64,000 bases of DNA from Haloglomus halophilum (lineage in GTDB: Archaea > Halobacteriota > Halobacteria > Halobacteriales > Haloarculaceae): positions 3,409,149 to 3,473,148 of the forward strand of contig NZ_CP101166.1 of NCBI RefSeq assembly GCF_024298885.1, written 5' to 3'. The notes under the pieces were generated by a model. It saw nothing but the letters and a program-made list of their open reading frames with translations, made no database searches and was not told the origin of the DNA. The translations under genes were made by a program, and so were the position numbers. Positions 18,719-26,638 of the stretch are shown in pieces (position 1 is the first letter of the stretch; each line of letters starts with the position of its first letter).

Positions 18719-18769
18719 ATTTATGTCTTGGCTTCCGACCTGCCGAGTCCGCCCCGCTCGGCCGGGGGG

Positions 18770-19444
18770 TCACCCGGACGCGGAGTCCGTCTCGTGCTGG
18801 TCCCGTCCGCGGTACACGACGAACGAGTACGCCGCCGGCACCAGTGCGGCGATGGCGGCCGCGACCCCCACGACGAACTCCGTCGGGAACGGGAGGAAGG
18901 CACCGGCGGCGATGAGCACGCCAGCGAGGACGAACACCGGTGCGGCGACGCGATGGGTCCGGCGCCACACCTCGTCGTCGGAGAGGGTCCACGGCGTCCG
19001 GATACCGACGAACCAGTTCGGCTCCGCACGGCGGAACAGGACGCCGAGGCCGGCGAACAGCAGGCCGACGCCGCCGAGGACGAGGGCGTTCTGCGGGTAG
19101 TCGATACCGAGGTTGTACGCCAGCAGGAGTCCCTGGACGAAGCCGAGGAACGCGAGTGTCAGCAGCACGATGGCGTCGTACGTCGGCCTGAACTTCCGGA
19201 AGTTCTCGCCCCGCGGGTCGATGACCGGCAGGACGCGGAACATGACGTACATGGCGACGCTGATGGCCGGAACGATGGCGGCGCCGAGTGTCCGCCCGTA
19301 GAACGAGTCCGGCGTCCCGGATGCGTCGAAGTGGACCGCGAACCGTTCGGGGAGCGACGGGTAGACCATCGCCGTGGCGCCCGCTGTCGCGATCAGTACC
19401 AGTATCGCGGCGGCATCGCTCCATCGGAGGGGAGGGCTTCTCAT
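18770..19444 (-). CDS. SdpI-like membrane protein (DUF1648/SdpI)
   Basis: 224 residues. The first membrane segment and the DUF1648-like segment YPSLPERFAVHFDASGTPDSF (in two parts) come at the N-terminus; about six membrane segments in total. The SdpI motif region NALVLGGVGLLFAGLGVLF then NWFVGIRTPWTLSDDEVWRRTHR is clear. In Bacillus, SdpI gives immunity to the SdpC toxin and works with the repressor SdpR; archaeal homologues have no known toxin. The ATG at 19444 follows a TATA box (minus-strand TTATATTC, 19467-19474) and a strong inverted repeat between box and start. No sdpR-like gene is adjacent. Confidence 0.88.
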   Translation of the reverse strand: MRSPPLRWSDAAAILVLIATAGATAMVYPSLPERFAVHFDASGTPDSFYGRTLGAAIVPAISVAMYVMFRVLPVIDPRGENFRKFRPTYDAIVLLTLAFLGFVQGLLLAYNLGIDYPQNALVLGGVGLLFAGLGVLFRRAEPNWFVGIRTPWTLSDDEVWRRTHRVAAPVFVLAGVLIAAGAFLPFPTEFVVGVAAAIAALVPAAYSFVVYRGRDQHETDSASG

Positions 19445-19449
19445 ATGGA

Positions 19450-19471
19450 ATATTCGGAACTTGCCGAATAT
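19450..19471. promoter_or_regulatory. Inverted-repeat operator in SdpI promoter
   Basis: Perfect 8-bp arms atattcgg (19450-19457) and ccgaatat (19464-19471) with a 6-base spacer. It lies between the minus-strand TATA element (19467-19474, partly overlapping) and the ATG at 19444. Such placement is typical of a repressor site for a dimeric winged-helix protein. Confidence 0.6.
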
Positions 19472-19502
19472 AATCCTTGTGCCGCCCCCGGCCCGTCGCC
19501 GC

Positions 19503-20285
19503 TCAGGGGATGTGGACCTCGTTGCGGAGCGTTCCGACCCCCTTGACCTCGATCTCGACGGTATCGCCGTCGGCCAGCGGTCCCACGCCGGCCGGCGTCC
19601 CCGTCGAGATGACATCGCCGGGTTCGAGCGTCAGGTAGGTCGTGATCTCCGCGACGAGTTCCGGGACGGAGAAGATGAACTCCTCGCGGCTGGAGGCCTG
19701 TTTCGTCTCCCCGTTCACGCGACATTCGACGCTCGCGTCGGCGGGCACCTCGTCGGGCGTCGCGATGACCGGGCCGAGCGGACAGGCGTCGTCGAAGGCC
19801 TTCCCCCGGATCCAGTTCTGCTCGACGGCCTGGTCGTCACGGTTCGAGAGGTCGTTCACGCAGGTGAACCCGGCGACGTGGGTCATCGCCTCGTCGACGT
19901 CCACGCCGCTCGCGCGCTCGCCGATGACGACGCCGAGTTCGGCCTCGTGGTCGATGCGCTCCTTGTTCGCGGGCAGGTCGACCGCCTCGCCGTGGCCGAC
20001 GACCGTGTTCGGCGTCTTGAGGAACAGCAGCGGGCGGTCGGGCACGTCCTTGCCCTGCTCGGCGGCGTGGTCGGCGTAGTTCAGACCCACGCAGACGACC
20101 TTCGTGGGGTCACTGGGCGGGAGGATGTCGACATCGCCGGCGGCGAGCGGTTCCGGGTCGAGGTCGAGGCGGGACCCGGCCGCCCGGCCGGTCCCCGGGT
20201 GGGGTGCTATCTCGGCGCCGTCGTCGCCGGTCCACTCGCCGGTCCTGATGTCGCCATCCGTGTCGCGAAAACGGACGTATCGCAT
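19503..20285 (-). CDS. Fumarylacetoacetate hydrolase family protein
   Basis: 260 residues. The C-terminal FAH domain has KVVCVGLNYADHAAEQG, FLKTPNTVVGHGEAVDLP, the metal-binding EAELGVVIGERA, GFTCVNDLSNRD and DVISTGTPAGVGPL. Members hydrolyse or decarboxylate acyl-pyruvates and 2-hydroxymuconate-type diones in aromatic breakdown, using Mg2+ held by acidic residues. A TATA-like CCTAATCC on the minus strand lies about 25 bases upstream. The neighbouring acyl-CoA synthetase hints at a catabolic role, but the substrate is unknown. Confidence 0.9.
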   Translation of the reverse strand: MRYVRFRDTDGDIRTGEWTGDDGAEIAPHPGTGRAAGSRLDLDPEPLAAGDVDILPPSDPTKVVCVGLNYADHAAEQGKDVPDRPLLFLKTPNTVVGHGEAVDLPANKERIDHEAELGVVIGERASGVDVDEAMTHVAGFTCVNDLSNRDDQAVEQNWIRGKAFDDACPLGPVIATPDEVPADASVECRVNGETKQASSREEFIFSVPELVAEITTYLTLEPGDVISTGTPAGVGPLADGDTVEIEVKGVGTLRNEVHIP

Positions 20286-20363
20286 GGTCTAGGGATCGTG
20301 CGGCCGTGGATTAGGCGTTGCGTTGTCGGAAGTTCGGTGCTGCGACGGTCGCCGGCTGCCGAC

Positions 20364-22331
20364 TCAGCCCCTGACCTCTTCGGGCGGCTTGTCGTAGATG
20401 TCCGCGATGGCTTCGCGGTTCTCGTCGACGATGTTGCGGCGCTTCTTCTTCATCGACGGGGTGAGCAGGTCGTTGTCGGCGGTCCACTCGCGCGGGACCA
20501 GCCGGAACTCCTTGATGGTCTCGTGGTGGCCCAGCCGCTCGTTGACCTCGTCGATCTCCGCCTTGACCCACTCGCGGACGCGTTCGTCCTTGCAGGCCTC
20601 GGCCTCGGCCTCGGGGATGTCGTACCCCTCGTCGTCGGCCCAGTCCCGAAGTTGCTCGAAGTTCGGCACGACGACCGCGCCGATGAACTTCTCGTCCTGC
20701 CCGACGACCATTATCTGGTCGACGCGCGCGGAGGTGGCGAACTCGTCCTCGATGGGCTCGGGGGCGATGTTCTTCCCGGTGTCGAGGACGATGAGCTGCT
20801 TCACGCGGTCGACGAAGGTGAAGTAGCCGTCGTCGTCGACGGCGACCACGTCGCCGGTCCGGAAGTAGCCGTCCTCGGTGAACGCCTCCTCGGTCTTGTC
20901 GGGCTTGTTCCAGTAGCCCTCCGTGATGTTGGGGCCCTTCACGAGGAGTTCGCCGACCTCGCCCTCCTCGGACTCCTTCTGCTCCGGACCGACCACCGAG
21001 CCGTCGAGGCGGTAGTCGACCGACGAGAGCGCCGGACCCATCGTCCCGACGCGGATGTCCTCCGGCGGGTTCAGCGAGATGACTGGTGCGGACTCGGTCA
21101 TCCCGTACCCCTCCAGGATGGTGAGGCCCATCGCACGGTACATCTTCGCCAGTCCTTTCGAGAGCGATCCACCGCCGCTGATGAACAGCTCGATGTTGCC
21201 GCCCAGCTTCTCGCGGACCTTCGAGAAGACGAGTCGGTCGGCGAGCTTCATCTTCAGCCGGAGGCCGACGCCCGGCGACTCGGCATCGTCGTAGTCCTGT
21301 GCGGTGTCGACCGCCCACTCGAAGATGCGCTTGCCGATGTCGGACTCGGAGGCCTGGTTGCGCATCTGGTCGAAGATGCGCTCGTAGACGCGGGGGACCG
21401 ACGCTGCGCCGTGGGGCTTGACCTGTGCCATGTCGTCGCCGACGGTGTCCGGCGACTCGGCGTAGGCGATGGTGAGGCCGCCGCCCAGCTGGACGAAGTG
21501 GTTGAACCGCTCGAAGACGTGTGCGAGCGGGAGGAAGGAGAGGACGGTCATCCCGTGCTCCATCGTCGGGATGTCGTCGGGCTTGTCCGGGCGCGGGCCG
21601 ACGCGGCGCCAGACGGTGTTGATGGATGAACGGAAGTTCTTGTGACTCAACTCGACGCCCTTGGGGTCGCCCGTCGTCCCGGAGGTGTAGACGAGCGAGG
21701 CCAGCGACTCGAACTCGCGGTCGTCGACCCACCCGTCGACCTGTCCCTCGGAGCGCTCGGTGGTCCCCATCGCGTGGACCTCCGCGAGCGTGTACACGTC
21801 GTCACGGTCGGCGTACTCGCCGGCCTCGTCCATCGTGACGATGAACTCCAGGTCGAGGTCATCCTCCACCTCGACGATGGTGTCGACGAGGTCGGTCGTG
21901 CCCGCCACGACGCCGGTCGCGCCGGGGTCGTCGAGCAGGTACTGGACCTGCGGCGCCGAGGACTCCGTGTAGACGGTCGTGATGACGCCGCCCGCCGACT
22001 GGACGGCGAGGTCCGCCTGGATCCACTCCGGGCGCGTGTCGGCGTACAGCCCGATACGCTCGTCCGGACCGACGCCGAGTTCGCGGAATCCCACGGCGAG
22101 GTTGCGGACGATACGGCCGACCTCCTCGTAGGTGAGCGAGCCGTACTCCCCGTCGGCCGGCTCGGGCATCACGCCCGGCGTCATCGAGCGGTCGCCCAGC
22201 CCGCCCTTGTACATCTGACAGGTCGTGTCGCGGTGCCGGTCGACGGATTCGAAGAACAGCGCCGGAATGGTGTTCTCCCCGATGACCTCGTCGTCGTACT
22301 CCAGTTCGGCCTGTCTCCAGTCCCCGGTCAT
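20364..22331 (-). CDS. Long-chain acyl-CoA synthetase (AMP-forming)
   Basis: 655 residues, full length for the FadD/Faa type. It activates fatty acids to acyl-CoA via acyl-AMP. Seen: the P-loop SLVYTSGTTGDPKGVELSHK (about 220-240), GYGMTESAPVISLNPP, the adenylation core YFRTGDVVAVDDDGYF and the C-terminal hinge DRVKQLIVLDTGKNIAPEPI. A minus-strand TATA-like GGTTAAG lies about 28 bases upstream. It is separated from the FAH gene by only 78 bases and may be read together with it. Chain-length preference is not visible. Confidence 0.93.
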   Translation of the reverse strand: MTGDWRQAELEYDDEVIGENTIPALFFESVDRHRDTTCQMYKGGLGDRSMTPGVMPEPADGEYGSLTYEEVGRIVRNLAVGFRELGVGPDERIGLYADTRPEWIQADLAVQSAGGVITTVYTESSAPQVQYLLDDPGATGVVAGTTDLVDTIVEVEDDLDLEFIVTMDEAGEYADRDDVYTLAEVHAMGTTERSEGQVDGWVDDREFESLASLVYTSGTTGDPKGVELSHKNFRSSINTVWRRVGPRPDKPDDIPTMEHGMTVLSFLPLAHVFERFNHFVQLGGGLTIAYAESPDTVGDDMAQVKPHGAASVPRVYERIFDQMRNQASESDIGKRIFEWAVDTAQDYDDAESPGVGLRLKMKLADRLVFSKVREKLGGNIELFISGGGSLSKGLAKMYRAMGLTILEGYGMTESAPVISLNPPEDIRVGTMGPALSSVDYRLDGSVVGPEQKESEEGEVGELLVKGPNITEGYWNKPDKTEEAFTEDGYFRTGDVVAVDDDGYFTFVDRVKQLIVLDTGKNIAPEPIEDEFATSARVDQIMVVGQDEKFIGAVVVPNFEQLRDWADDEGYDIPEAEAEACKDERVREWVKAEIDEVNERLGHHETIKEFRLVPREWTADNDLLTPSMKKKRRNIVDENREAIADIYDKPPEEVRG

Positions 22332-22513
22332 GGCTCCGGATGCGAACGATTCTCACTTAACCCTGACCAATCGTCGCAACTGAACACGCGTTCATCGTGG
22401 TCCGGCCGCGGAACGGCGGTCGAGCGGTCACGCCGCCCCTCGGAGCGCTCACGTGGCCACGCTCCCCCGGAGTGCTCCCACAGCTTCAGGTACGTGGCAC
22501 GCCCGGCCTCGGT

Positions 22514-23509
22514 ATGGTACGACGCATCCGTCGGCTCACCGTCGGGGGCCTCCGACTCTTCGAAGACGACATCATCGCCTTCGGCGACGGCGGGTCGGGG
22601 TCGGACCTGCATCTCGTCGTCGGGGACAGCGGAACCGGGAAGACCACGCTCTGTCACGCGCTCCGGCTCGCCCTCTACGGCACCACGCCGTGGGTCTCGT
22701 CGGCGAACGTCTCGCTTGCGCGCCACATGGCCACCGACGATCCGGCCTCGGCCACCGTCTCTGCGACGGTCGAGACCGACGACGCCCGCCACCGGGTCGA
22801 ACGGACACTCACCGAGGAGACCGCTGACGGCCAGGGTGACGCGACGGTCGGGCCGCCTCGTGTCGACCGGTGGGACGGGGACTGGACGGCCGTCGACGAC
22901 CCGTCGGCGTCGGTACGGCGACTCGCACCGCCGGAGACCGAGGCCATCCTCGTCAACGACCCCGGGCTGCAACGGGGCGCCCAGCCGACCGGCTGGGCAC
23001 CGGTCGCACAGGGACTCCTCACCGCAGCGGCGGCCGGCCGTGGCGCGTCCGAGACGGACCCCGTCACGCCGCCGGGCCTCTGGGACGAGTTCCAGCAACG
23101 GGTCTCGGCCTACGTCGATCTCGTCGGTCCGGCGCCGCGCCACGAGGTCGAACTCGACGCGGAGCCGTTCGGTATCCGGGTCTCCGCGAACGGAGACTCG
23201 GACGCCGCAGTGGGGGGGCTGCCGACGGGGGCATCGATCCAGCTGGGGCTCGCGATGACGCTCGCCGCGGGTGACTGCGCGAGGCTCCCGCAGTGGTTCG
23301 ACGTGCCCTTCGGACGGCTTGACGGTGACGCGACGGCCCGTGCCATCGAGGGGTTCGAGGCGGCCGCACGACGGCGGCAGGTCGTGCTCCTCCCGCATCA
23401 GGGCACGTTCGTCGAACAGCAGGGGCTGGCGCGGAACGCTGCGACCGCGCACCGACTCGAACTGGTCGCGGACCACCGGGCACGGATTTCGGGGCTGGAG
23501 CCGAACTGA
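22514..23509 (+). CDS. Compact RecF/SMC-like ATPase without coiled coil
   Basis: 331 residues from the ATG at 22514 (MVRRIRRLTVGGLRLFEDD). The N-terminus is typical of RecF/Rad50-like AAA ATPases: a beta hairpin then the Walker A loop GDSGTGKTTL (near residue 42) and CHALRLALYG. The C-terminal part has a degenerate ABC-like signature region (SIQLGLAMTLAAG) and a Walker-B-like WFDVPFGRLDGDA, then VVLLPHQGTF. Between the two halves there are only about 170 residues with no coiled coil or hook, unlike Rad50, SMC or DndD. I do not know a function. It lies alone between acyl-CoA and redox genes. Confidence 0.65.
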   Translation: MVRRIRRLTVGGLRLFEDDIIAFGDGGSGSDLHLVVGDSGTGKTTLCHALRLALYGTTPWVSSANVSLARHMATDDPASATVSATVETDDARHRVERTLTEETADGQGDATVGPPRVDRWDGDWTAVDDPSASVRRLAPPETEAILVNDPGLQRGAQPTGWAPVAQGLLTAAAAGRGASETDPVTPPGLWDEFQQRVSAYVDLVGPAPRHEVELDAEPFGIRVSANGDSDAAVGGLPTGASIQLGLAMTLAAGDCARLPQWFDVPFGRLDGDATARAIEGFEAAARRRQVVLLPHQGTFVEQQGLARNAATAHRLELVADHRARISGLEPN

Positions 23510-23575
23510 ACCGGGGGCTCTCGTCGCGACGTGGCTTCCGAACGACCCTTGTCCGGTGACGCATTACCGACCGAT

Positions 23576-24103
23576 ATGAGTAAAGTGAGTATCGGCCTGC
23601 GCGGCTGGCGGTTCGACGAGGAGGAGGTCTTCACGGAGGACGGCGACCTCCGCTCCATCGACCAGGTGTCGCCGGACACGCGCGACCGCCTCGTCCGGCT
23701 GTCGGTCGTCGCGGGTCAGCCCTGTAACGCCTGCTGGCTCATCCACGGCGACGAGAACATCCAGGAGTGCAACGTCGCGCGCGTGGTCTACGGCGAACCG
23801 CTCCACGAGGTACTGCTGTGCAACGAGCACGAACCCGATTTCCTCTACTGGTACCAGGAGGAGGGCGGCTCGCAGTACCGGGGCGAGGCCGAGGCGTTCG
23901 AGGCGGCCTTCCAGGAGTGGTTCGCCGACGGGAACCGTGCGCCCGAGGGCTTCCGCGGGGTCGAGCACGTCGAGACGGACCCCGACAGCGTCCCCCAGCC
24001 CGAACCGGATGTCGAACAGGACACGCTGGAGGAGGCTATCGCCGAACTCGACGACGAGGAACGCGAGGCACTGGAGACGGACTTCAGCGACCTGGATATC
24101 TGA
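23576..24103 (+). CDS. Conserved haloarchaeal protein with Cys clusters, unknown
   Basis: 175 residues. The first half has paired cysteines, [12 protein letters not shown], a single Cys in [11 protein letters not shown], and [10 protein letters not shown], which could form a metal site (CxxC, C, CxEH). A very acidic C-terminal helical tail follows ([20 protein letters not shown]). No signal peptide or membrane segment. I do not recognise a family beyond haloarchaeal hypothetical. It is followed 60 bases later by a redoxin-fold gene on the same strand. Confidence 0.7.
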   Translation: MSKVSIGLRGWRFDEEEVFTEDGDLRSIDQVSPDTRDRLVRLSVVAGQPCNACWLIHGDENIQECNVARVVYGEPLHEVLLCNEHEPDFLYWYQEEGGSQYRGEAEAFEAAFQEWFADGNRAPEGFRGVEHVETDPDSVPQPEPDVEQDTLEEAIAELDDEEREALETDFSDLDI

Positions 24104-24163
24104 GCGACAGTTCCACCCGTCCGCGAGCCATATCCTTTTGCCGGGGGCACCCGACGCCCGGGT

Positions 24164-24640
24164 ATGCATCCGACCGAGGGCGACGACGCGCCCGACTTCG
24201 AGGCACTACTCTGCGACGGGGAGACGTTCCGCGGAACGACGCTCGAGGCGGCCGGTGGCGACCGGGGGACCGTTCTCGTCTTCTTCGGCTTCGTCTTCTC
24301 GGCCATCTCCGACAACTGGTGGCGCCGCTACGAGGCCGGCGACTGGCACGAGTTCGACGAGGTGCCGGTCTACGGCGTCTGTCGCGACGGCCCGTACGGC
24401 ATCAACGCCTTCCTCCGCGGCATCGACTCGCCGTTCTCCGTCTTCGCCGACGTGGACGGCGAGGTGGCCGACGCCTACGACCTGCTCGTCGAGCGCGAGG
24501 GGATGGCCGGGACGAAGACCCCGCGGCGCGCGGTGTTCGTGCTCGACTCCGAGGGCGTGGTCCAGCACGCGTGGAGCACGGATGAGTGGATCCACCCCGT
24601 GCCGGTCGAGGAACTGGAGGAGAGTATCGAGGCGCTGTAG
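24164..24640 (+). CDS. Redoxin-fold protein lacking the peroxidatic cysteine
   Basis: 158 residues with peroxiredoxin/AhpC-TSA layout: GDDAPDFEALLCDG at the start, VLVFFGFVFSAISDNWWRRY, VPVYGVCRDGPYGINAFLRG, FSVFADVDGEVADAY and RRAVFVLDSEGVVQHAW. In active peroxiredoxins the loop after the VLVFF strand carries P-x3-T-x2-C; here it is F-x-F-S-A-I-S-D, with no Cys. The only cysteines are outside that site (17 and 73). It is therefore unlikely to be a classical peroxidase; it may be a binding or chaperone-like relative. A TATA-like ccatatcctttt precedes it. Confidence 0.8.
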   Translation: MHPTEGDDAPDFEALLCDGETFRGTTLEAAGGDRGTVLVFFGFVFSAISDNWWRRYEAGDWHEFDEVPVYGVCRDGPYGINAFLRGIDSPFSVFADVDGEVADAYDLLVEREGMAGTKTPRRAVFVLDSEGVVQHAWSTDEWIHPVPVEELEESIEAL

Positions 24641-24734
24641 AAGAGGCACCTGCATACGCGCGCCGCAGGCGCACCGGAGCGAGCGAAGCGAGCGGAGGTC
24701 GGCAGAGGTTTTCCGCAAGTTCTTGCGAGGAGTG

Positions 24735-24759
24735 GTTCGTCGGCTTTGCCGACGAACCC
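24735..24759. terminator. Hairpin between convergent genes
   Basis: A perfect 11-bp stem, ggttcgtcggc and gccgacgaacc, closes a three-base ttt loop. It lies between the ends of the redoxin gene (24640) and the leftward acyl-CoA dehydrogenase (24779). The preceding 90 bases hold further short palindromes of the gcgagcgaagcgagcg kind. It probably acts as a two-way terminator or RNA 3' end structure. Confidence 0.5.
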
Positions 24760-24778
24760 GACGAGTAAAACGTACGTG

Positions 24779-26002
24779 TTAATTGACGCCCATCTGCTTC
24801 GCGATGGTGTTGAGCTGGATCTCGTCGGTCCCCTCCACGATGCGGAGCAGTTTGGCCGTCTCCAGCTCCGTCATGAAGTCGTTGTCCTCGGCGAGGCCGT
24901 TGCCGCCGTGGACCTGCACCACGTCGTCGGCCACGTCGAACATGACGTTCGTGGAGAGGTACTTGACGATGGAGGAGTCCTCGATGGCCTGCTCGCCGTT
25001 GTCCATCTTCCAGGCGAGCTGGAGGCCGGCGGCGTCGGCGGCGTACATCCGGGCCTTCCCCTCGGCCAGCTTGTGCGAGATGCCCTGGAACTTGCCGATG
25101 GGGCGCCCGAACGCCTCACGGTCGTTGGCGTACTGGGTGCCCTCTTCGAGGAGGTACTGGGTGTGTCCGACCGCGCGGCCGCCGATCTCCAGCCGTCCCA
25201 GCGAGAGGAAGTCCATCGCGTCGTAGAACGCCGTGTCGACGTCACCGAGGACGCGGTCCTCCGGGACGCGCACGTCGTCGAGGGCGATCTCGCCCTGTCG
25301 GCCGATGGCCGAATGGGCGTTGTTGAGCGAGGCGATCTCGAACTCGTCGGCCTCGACGATGAAGCAGGTGATACCCCCGTACCGGCCCATCTCCTCCTGG
25401 GGGCTCGTGCGGGCGAACACCTGCACGAAGTCGGCGTACGGGGCGTTCGTGATCCACTGCTTGCGCCCGTTGATGACCCACTCGTCGCCGTCCTTCTCGG
25501 CGCTGGTCTTCATCGCCGGGGAGTCCGAGCCGGCACCGGGCTCGGTCTGGGCGAACGCCGTGGACTTCTCACCCCGGACCGCGGGCTTGAGGTACTTCTC
25601 GACCTGGTCGCCCTCGGCCTGCATCAGGAGCGGCTTCGGGCCCTCCGGCCCGGCGAGCATCGCCGAGTGGAGGCCTGGCCCGCGCGAGGCGACGTGCTTC
25701 ATCGCACGGTACCAGGTCACGTTGGAGACGCCCTCGCCGCCGACCTCCTCGGGGAGGTTCATCGCGTAGAAGCCGGCGTCGGCCGAGCGCTTGCGGACCT
25801 CCTGGAGCGCCTCGACGACCTCGGGGACCATCCGTCCGTCGTCCTCGTGGCGTTTGCGTGGGTTCGACCAGGTGTCGCCCAGCTCGTCCTCCAGCGGCTC
25901 GACCTCCTGCTCGATGAAGTCGTCGATGGACTGGAGGATGAGCCGTGTCTCCTCGTCGGTGTCGAAGCTGACGCCCGCGGGGGCGGCGTCCTGTGTTGCC
26001 AT
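24779..26002 (-). CDS. Acyl-CoA dehydrogenase
   Basis: 407 residues, a second member next to the one at 5.9 kb but clearly divergent. Seen: EEVGGEGVSNVTWYRAM, AFAQTEPGAGSDSPAMKTSA (FAD/substrate loop), KQWITNAPYADF, and the C-terminal VQVHGGNGLAEDNDFMTELETAK with IVEGTDEIQLN. The position of Glu in VEGTDE is the usual base in the long-chain type. A minus-strand TATA-like GGGATTAAG lies about 27 bases upstream of the ATG. No ETF genes are adjacent. Confidence 0.95.
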   Translation of the reverse strand: MATQDAAPAGVSFDTDEETRLILQSIDDFIEQEVEPLEDELGDTWSNPRKRHEDDGRMVPEVVEALQEVRKRSADAGFYAMNLPEEVGGEGVSNVTWYRAMKHVASRGPGLHSAMLAGPEGPKPLLMQAEGDQVEKYLKPAVRGEKSTAFAQTEPGAGSDSPAMKTSAEKDGDEWVINGRKQWITNAPYADFVQVFARTSPQEEMGRYGGITCFIVEADEFEIASLNNAHSAIGRQGEIALDDVRVPEDRVLGDVDTAFYDAMDFLSLGRLEIGGRAVGHTQYLLEEGTQYANDREAFGRPIGKFQGISHKLAEGKARMYAADAAGLQLAWKMDNGEQAIEDSSIVKYLSTNVMFDVADDVVQVHGGNGLAEDNDFMTELETAKLLRIVEGTDEIQLNTIAKQMGVN

Positions 26003-26102
26003 ACCTCGCCCTACGGCGGCGGCCTCTTAATCCCTGCGCGCGGGGTACACGGCATGTTTAAACGGACCGCGCGTGGTTCGTTGTCCGGGTCGGACGAGCG
26101 TC

Positions 26103-26519
26103 TCAGTCTTCGAGGTCGAGGGTCACGCCGAGGTCCGCCAGCGCGAGGTCCAGGTTCCGGCGGTGCGCGCGGAACGCCACGTCGAAGAGGTCCCCCACGA
26201 CGGGGATGGAGCCGACGGTCGCGTCGATCAGGATGTTCAGCAGCATCCGGGCGATGGTGAGGAAGGAGACGCCCTGGCGGGCCGATTCGGCCACGATGTA
26301 GAGCCCCACGACGGCCATCGCCGTGTCGCCGGCGACCGGGAGTACCCCCACTATCGGGTCGAGACCGACACGGACCCCGACCACGGGGAGTCTGATGCCG
26401 TCGTCGAGCAGGCGGACGACCGCGTGCATCCGCCGGATGGCAGCCTCGTCGATATCGGTCGCCGCATCCATCTCCGCGATCGCATCACGCGACACGTCGG
26501 CGGGGAGTTCGTCGTCCAC
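26103..26519 (-). CDS. DUF4112 family membrane protein
   Basis: 138 residues. A helical N-terminus (AIRRMHAVVRLLDDGIRLP) is followed by the DUF4112 pattern: VVGVRVGLDPIVGVLPVAGD, a membrane segment TAMAVVGLYIVAESARQG, and NILIDATVGSIPVVGDLFDV with FRAHRRNL. Function unknown; members are two-segment inner-membrane proteins. A minus-strand CATAATCC near 26550 is the likely TATA box, and a 9-bp inverted repeat lies just upstream of that (26569-26596). Confidence 0.88.
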   Translation of the reverse strand: MDDELPADVSRDAIAEMDAATDIDEAAIRRMHAVVRLLDDGIRLPVVGVRVGLDPIVGVLPVAGDTAMAVVGLYIVAESARQGVSFLTIARMLLNILIDATVGSIPVVGDLFDVAFRAHRRNLDLALADLGVTLDLED

Positions 26520-26568
26520 GGTCTGCTCTGGGCCGGGCGGCCGTGAAAGGATTATGGGCCGGATAGTG

Positions 26569-26596
26569 GACTGTCACTCTCTGTTATGTGACAGTC
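26569..26596. promoter_or_regulatory. 9-bp inverted repeat upstream of DUF4112 gene
   Basis: Arms gactgtcac (26569-26577) and gtgacagtc (26588-26596) are perfect reverse complements around a 10-base spacer. It lies after the end of the leftward ligase gene (26639) and 50-77 bases before the DUF4112 start. It could be a terminator hairpin for the ligase or an operator upstream of the DUF4112 TATA box. Confidence 0.45.
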
Positions 26597-26638
26597 TGCC
26601 CATGCCCCCCTTGCCGCGAGTGAACGGGGAGCAGCCGG

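Noticed and set aside
22348..22376. 6-bp inverted repeat (acgatt/aatcgt) before the acyl-CoA synthetase
   Set aside because: Arms are too short to stand out from chance.
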